NCBI RefSeq assembly: GCF_902859875.1
Contig: NZ_CADIKF010000036.1
Coordinates: forward strand, 1-64,000
Length of the DNA stretch: 64,000 nucleotides
Direction: 5' to 3'
DNA from: Paraburkholderia solisilvae
GTDB lineage: Bacteria; Pseudomonadota; Gammaproteobacteria; Burkholderiales; Burkholderiaceae
Made by a program: the position numbers and the translations under genes. The notes under the pieces were generated by a model. It had not been told where the DNA came from, did not search any database, and saw nothing but the letters and a program-made list of their open reading frames with translations. Shown in pieces: positions 60,630 through 64,000 of the stretch. Each line of letters opens with the position of its first letter. Within the stretch, counting starts at the first letter, position 1.

Positions 60630-61885
60630 GCGTGCGACAGCAGTCGGTCGATCCGTTGCGACGCGGGCGGATGCGAGTAGTAGAACGCGGTGTAGAGCGG
60701 GTCGGGTGTGAGCGTCGACGCGTTGTCCTCATAAAGCTTGACGAGCGCGTTGACGAGGTCTTTCGCATCGGTCTGCGTCGCGGCGAACGCGTCGGCTTCG
60801 AACTCGTGCTTGCGCGAGCTCAGGCTGCCGAGCGGCGTGACGAAGAACAGGAACACCGGCACCGCGAGGAAGAACAGCACGAGCGCGAGCCCATCGTTGC
60901 TGCCGGCGAGCGACGGCCGCACGCCGAGTCCTTCGTAGAACCACACGCGCTGCGTGAGCCAGCCGAGCAGTGCGAGCATTGCAAGGCTCAGCACGAACGT
61001 GACGACCATCCGCTTGATCACGTGACGGCGCTTGAAGTGCCCGAGCTCGTGGGCGAGCACCGCTTCGATCTCGCTGCCGGACAGGCGCGCAAGCAGCGTG
61101 TCGAAGAACACGATGCGCTTGGCCGCGCCGAAGCCGGTGAAGTACGCATTGCCGTGCGCGGAGCGGCGGCTGCCGTCCATCACGAAGAGGCCCTTCGCGG
61201 CGAATCCGCAGCGCTTCATCAGCGCCTCGATGCGGCTTTTCAGCGCTTCATCCTTCAGCGGTTCGAACTTGTTGAAGATCGGCGCGATCAGCGTCGGGTA
61301 CAGCACGAGCACGAGCATCTGGAACGCAACCCAGACGATCCATGTCCACAGCCACCAGAGACTGCCCGCCTGGTCCATCAGCCACAACACCACCAGCAGC
61401 AGCGGCAGGCCGAACGCGGCGCCGAGCAGCGCGCCCTTCGCGCGATCCGCGAAGAAGATACGCTTCGTCATCCGGTTGAAGCCGAAGCGTTCCTCGATGC
61501 CGAACTGCCGGTAGTAATCGAACGGCAGGTCGATCACGCTGGTGATCGCGACGACCGCCGCCACCAGCGCGATCTGGCCGAGATAGCCGCGCCCGAGCCA
61601 GCCGGAAATGCCGAGGTCGAGGGCCTGCACGCCGCCGAGCAGCGTGAGGCCGATCAGCACCGCGGCGCCGACCACGATCTCCGCCATCGTGAGCCGCGTG
61701 CGCTCGACCGTGTAGTCGGCCGCACGCTGATGCGCGGTAAGCGGAATCTTCGTGGCGAACTGCGGCGGCACGCTGGTGCGGTGCGCGGCGACGAAACGGA
61801 TCTGTCGCGACGCGAGCCACAGCTTCGTCACGACCATCGCCAGCACGGCGATCACGAACAGAATGGAGAAGTACACAATGGGCAT
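60626..61885 (-). CDS. M48-family (Ste24/HtpX-type) metalloprotease
   Basis: Integral membrane zinc endopeptidase of 419 residues. The HELGHFKRRHV motif (about 282-292) and the downstream EADAFA Glu give the zinc site; eight hydrophobic stretches place the active site at the cytoplasmic membrane face. PFDYYRQFGIEERFGFN and the GLFVMDGSRRSAHGNAYFTG segment indicate the Ste24-like branch. Substrate unknown; quality control of membrane proteins is the usual idea. First gene of the unit with rsgA. Confidence 0.93.
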   Translation of the reverse strand: MPIVYFSILFVIAVLAMVVTKLWLASRQIRFVAAHRTSVPPQFATKIPLTAHQRAADYTVERTRLTMAEIVVGAAVLIGLTLLGGVQALDLGISGWLGRGYLGQIALVAAVVAITSVIDLPFDYYRQFGIEERFGFNRMTKRIFFADRAKGALLGAAFGLPLLLVVLWLMDQAGSLWWLWTWIVWVAFQMLVLVLYPTLIAPIFNKFEPLKDEALKSRIEALMKRCGFAAKGLFVMDGSRRSAHGNAYFTGFGAAKRIVFFDTLLARLSGSEIEAVLAHELGHFKRRHVIKRMVVTFVLSLAMLALLGWLTQRVWFYEGLGVRPSLAGSNDGLALVLFFLAVPVFLFFVTPLGSLSSRKHEFEADAFAATQTDAKDLVNALVKLYEDNASTLTPDPLYTAFYYSHPPASQRIDRLLSHA

Positions 61886-61989
61886 CCGGAAGTCCGTGGT
61901 AACTATGCGACAATTATAGGGTTGTTCGTGCCGGCGGGCGCCTCGACCGGAGGCTCGCCCGCCGCATTCCCCTCTGATGCTGCTTTCCC

Positions 61990-62607
61990 ATGACCGACAT
62001 CCTCGACCCCGCCGCTGCCGCGCCGCTTGCGCGCAGCGAAATGAACCTGATCTGGCTCGACATGGAAATGACCGGGCTCGATCCGGATAACGACCGCATC
62101 ATCGAGATCGCGGTCGTGGTCACGAATTCGCAGCTCGACAAGATGATCGAAGGGCCGGTGCTCGCGATCCATCAAAGCGACGAAACGCTCGGCAAGATGG
62201 ACGAGTGGAACCGCAACACGCACGGCCGTTCGGGTCTGACCGACCGGGTGCGCGCGTCCGCGGTGAGCGAGGCCGACGCGGCTGCGCAGATCCGCGCGTT
62301 TCTCGGTGCATACGTGCCGCCCGGCAAATCGCCGATGTGCGGCAATTCGATCTGCCAGGACCGCCGTTTCATGGCCCGCTGGATGCCGGAACTCGAAGCG
62401 TTTTTCCATTACCGGAACCTCGACGTCAGCACGCTGAAAGAACTGTGCCGGCGCTGGCAGCCGGCGGTCTACAAAGGGTTCCAGAAGCGCGCGATGCATA
62501 CCGCGCTTGCGGATATCCACGAATCGATCGACGAATTGCGCTACTACCGCGAGCATTTCCTGGTTCCGGCCGCCAGCGCCCCGGCGACGGACGCGCCGGC
62601 GAAGTAG
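61990..62607 (+). CDS. orn: Oligoribonuclease
   Basis: 3'-5' exoribonuclease of 205 residues that degrades dinucleotides and pGpG. The DEDDh motifs are visible: LDMEMTGLD (about 23-31), the Asp of NSICQDRRFM, and HTALADIHESIDELRYYREHF with the terminal His and Asp. Divergent from the M48 protease gene. Followed by the convergent mogA. Essential in many proteobacteria. Confidence 0.96.
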   Translation: MTDILDPAAAAPLARSEMNLIWLDMEMTGLDPDNDRIIEIAVVVTNSQLDKMIEGPVLAIHQSDETLGKMDEWNRNTHGRSGLTDRVRASAVSEADAAAQIRAFLGAYVPPGKSPMCGNSICQDRRFMARWMPELEAFFHYRNLDVSTLKELCRRWQPAVYKGFQKRAMHTALADIHESIDELRYYREHFLVPAASAPATDAPAK

Positions 62608-62624
62608 ACCGGCGCAGGCCGCCT

Positions 62625-63257
62625 TCAGCGCGGCGCGCGCACCGCGTTCTTCGGCCGGAACGCCGTCACCACCGCCGTATTCGTCTCGATATACGGCCCG
62701 CCGATCAGATCGATGCAGTAGGGTACCGCAGCAAAGATGCCCGGCACCTTGACCGCGCCATCCGCGCTGCGCAAACCTTCGAGCGTCTCCCGGATCGACT
62801 TCGGCTGCCCCGGTAAATTGATGATCAGCGCCGCCCGCCCGGGCGTCTCGCGGATCACCGCGACCTGCCGCGACAGAATTGCGGTCGGCACGAAGTTCAG
62901 GCTGATCTGCCGCATCTGCTCGCCGAACCCCGGCATTTCCTTCGTTCCCGCGGCGAGTGTCGCCTCGGGCGTCACGTCGCGCCGCGACGGGCCGGTGCCG
63001 CCGGTCGTCAGCACAAGGTCGCAGCCGGCTTCGTCGACCAGTTCGATCAGCGTCGCGGTGATGGTCGGCGCGTCGTCCTGGATCAGGCGCGTCACGCTGC
63101 GCCACGGCGAGCTCAGCGCGCCGCCGAGCCATGCTTCGAGCGACGGCAGGCCCTTGTCTTCGTAGACGCCGCTGCTGGCGCGGTCGCTGATCGAGACGAG
63201 GCCGACGATCAGTTCGTCCGGATGCTCGGCTCGGTGCTCAGGCGTGGGAGTGGTCAT
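62625..63257 (-). CDS. mogA: Molybdopterin adenylyltransferase
   Basis: MogA/MoaB-fold enzyme of 210 residues adenylylating molybdopterin before Mo insertion; needed by the molybdenum FdsA. IGLVSISDRASSGVYEDKG-like opening (VGLVSISDRASSGV), the substrate motif TTGGTGPSRRDVTPEAT (about 82-98) and GFGEQMRQIS are present. ATG 63257 is chosen over the longer frame. The start overlaps darP's stop by 20 nt. Confidence 0.93.
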   Translation of the reverse strand: MTTPTPEHRAEHPDELIVGLVSISDRASSGVYEDKGLPSLEAWLGGALSSPWRSVTRLIQDDAPTITATLIELVDEAGCDLVLTTGGTGPSRRDVTPEATLAAGTKEMPGFGEQMRQISLNFVPTAILSRQVAVIRETPGRAALIINLPGQPKSIRETLEGLRSADGAVKVPGIFAAVPYCIDLIGGPYIETNTAVVTAFRPKNAVRAPR

Positions 63258-63855
63258 CGTCGTCTTCCTCGACGTCGGTATCGGAATCGGGATCGGTCTC
63301 GCCGGCCGCATGCGCGCCGCCTGCCTGCTTGATCCACTGGAACAGCTCGCGGAAGTAGCGCGGCGGCTTGCCGAGCTGCGCTTCCTTGCGCGCGTTGCGG
63401 ATCAGCGTGCGGCCCGCCTGCGCGTCCGCCGACGGATGCTGGCGCAGGAATTCGGTCAGCGCCGCGTCGTTTTCGAGCAGCGCTGCGCGGGTGCGCTCGA
63501 TCCAGTGCAGCTTCGCGGTTTCGGCCCGGTTCGCGCCGTTGTAGGTGTCGAGCGCGGTGCGCAGCGCGCCGGTTTCGTCGTCGCTGAGCGAGCGCATCAC
63601 GCGTCCGACGTATTGGATCTGGCGGCGTTTGCCTTCATGGTCGGTGATGCGGCGCGCCTCATGAACCGCTTCGCCGAGCGCTTCGGGCATCGGCATGCGC
63701 TTCAATGCGTCTTTCGGCAGCTCGACGAGGGCTTCGCCGAGTTCCTGAAGCGCATGCATTTCGCGCTTCAACTGCGACTTGCTGGGGCGATCATAGCCGT
63801 GGTCGTCGCCGGCCGGCGCGTCCGACATAGGTTGAATACGGGTTTTGCGTGTCAT
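63238..63855 (-). CDS. darP: Dual-action ribosomal maturation protein DarP (YjgA)
   Basis: 50S-associated assembly factor of 205 residues. SKSQLKREMHALQELGEALVEL (about 25-46), QIQYVGRVMRSLSDDE and HWIERTRAALLENDAALTEFLRQHP are the YjgA hallmarks. The C-terminal 22 residues are acidic (ETDPDSDTDVEEDDDD). Overlaps mogA. Upstream, 24 nt away, ends another frame on the same strand. Confidence 0.93.
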   Translation of the reverse strand: MTRKTRIQPMSDAPAGDDHGYDRPSKSQLKREMHALQELGEALVELPKDALKRMPMPEALGEAVHEARRITDHEGKRRQIQYVGRVMRSLSDDETGALRTALDTYNGANRAETAKLHWIERTRAALLENDAALTEFLRQHPSADAQAGRTLIRNARKEAQLGKPPRYFRELFQWIKQAGGAHAAGETDPDSDTDVEEDDDDHSHA

Positions 63856-63879
63856 GCCCGGTATTGTAACGTGCGAGGT

Positions 63880-64000
63880 TCAGGCAGCTGTCGCGCGCGG
63901 TACCGCCGCGGCCTGGGTCTGAGCCCGCACTTGCGTGATGCGCCGGTGGACATCGCCGCACGCGCGGGTGATTGCGATCACCAGGTGCGCGTTCGCGGAC
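63880..64000 (-). CDS. C-terminal end of an unidentified gene, cut by the window edge
   Basis: A 39-residue open frame enters from the right edge and stops at 63880-63882, ending in VRAQTQAAAVPRATAA. Third-position GC is high, like real genes here, and it precedes darP by 24 nt on the same strand. Too short to name. It could be a chance frame. Confidence 0.35.
   Translation of the reverse strand, partial: SANAHLVIAITRACGDVHRRITQVRAQTQAAAVPRATAA

Overview
This is a compact, high-GC chromosomal segment of a betaproteobacterium, most likely Burkholderia sensu lato (family Burkholderiaceae: Paraburkholderia, Caballeronia, Trinickia and relatives). The evidence is gene order and protein sequence: the gyrA-serC-pheA-hisC-tyrA-aroA-cmk-rpsA-ihfB-lapA-lapB run, an fdsGBAD formate dehydrogenase, a tmRNA whose tag reads ANDDTFALAA, and strong GC bias at third codon positions. 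About 56 genes can be supported, plus one tmRNA. I see no insertion sequence, prophage, CRISPR array, rRNA or convincing tRNA. This is core genome, and its unusual points are local.

Layout. 1-9.3 kb: a class I amidotransferase cut by the window edge, a secreted coiled-coil protein, an unrecognised single-pass protein, a TPR/glycosyltransferase-like protein, a zinc-sensor/zinc-exporter pair (ArsR + CDF) with a clear operator, and a flavoprotein monooxygenase with a frameshifted C-terminus. 9.4-15.9 kb: a NAD-linked molybdenum formate dehydrogenase operon (fdsGBAD) facing a divergent ModE/PBP-type regulator; no accessory gene fdsC/fdhD lies between fdsA and fdsD. 16-20.3 kb: two small exported proteins, ssrA, gph, ubiG and an OmpA-family protein. 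20.9-39.1 kb: the mixed-function supraoperon, supplying gyrase, serine and aromatic amino acid synthesis, CMP kinase, ribosomal protein S1, IHF-beta and the LPS-assembly pair LapA/LapB, followed by UDP-glucose dehydrogenase and ADP-heptose genes. The shared theme is LPS, translation and aromatic metabolism.

39.2-50.4 kb: a ComEA-like protein, cysM, mltB, a deacetylase, an ECHDC3-like crotonase lacking both catalytic glutamates, metNI (without metQ), etfBA and a large acyl-CoA dehydrogenase that EtfBA probably serves. 50.5-54.3 kb: dadA with a divergent Lrp-family regulator, then a radical SAM protein with a near-perfect LexA box over its promoter. 54.7-57.1 kb: the rpsP-rimM-trmD-rplS operon. 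57.2-64 kb: a Nudix hydrolase, a CobD/CbiB-like membrane protein, M48 protease-rsgA-DUF2007, orn, and darP-mogA, with the end of an unidentified gene at the right edge.

The most interesting non-coding signals are: a terminator/antiterminator-like leader ending one base before the metN start codon; a 12-bp tandem repeat and hairpin in the leader of rpsA, which lacks a Shine-Dalgarno; the LexA box of the radical SAM gene; the ArsR operator; and nested inverted repeats upstream of rpsP. Several proteins (flavin monooxygenase, crotonase, MltB, FdsG, TyrA) carry low-complexity inserts or tails, suggesting this lineage tolerates in-frame simple-sequence expansion. All functional names come from recognising motifs and gene order by eye; no database search was run.
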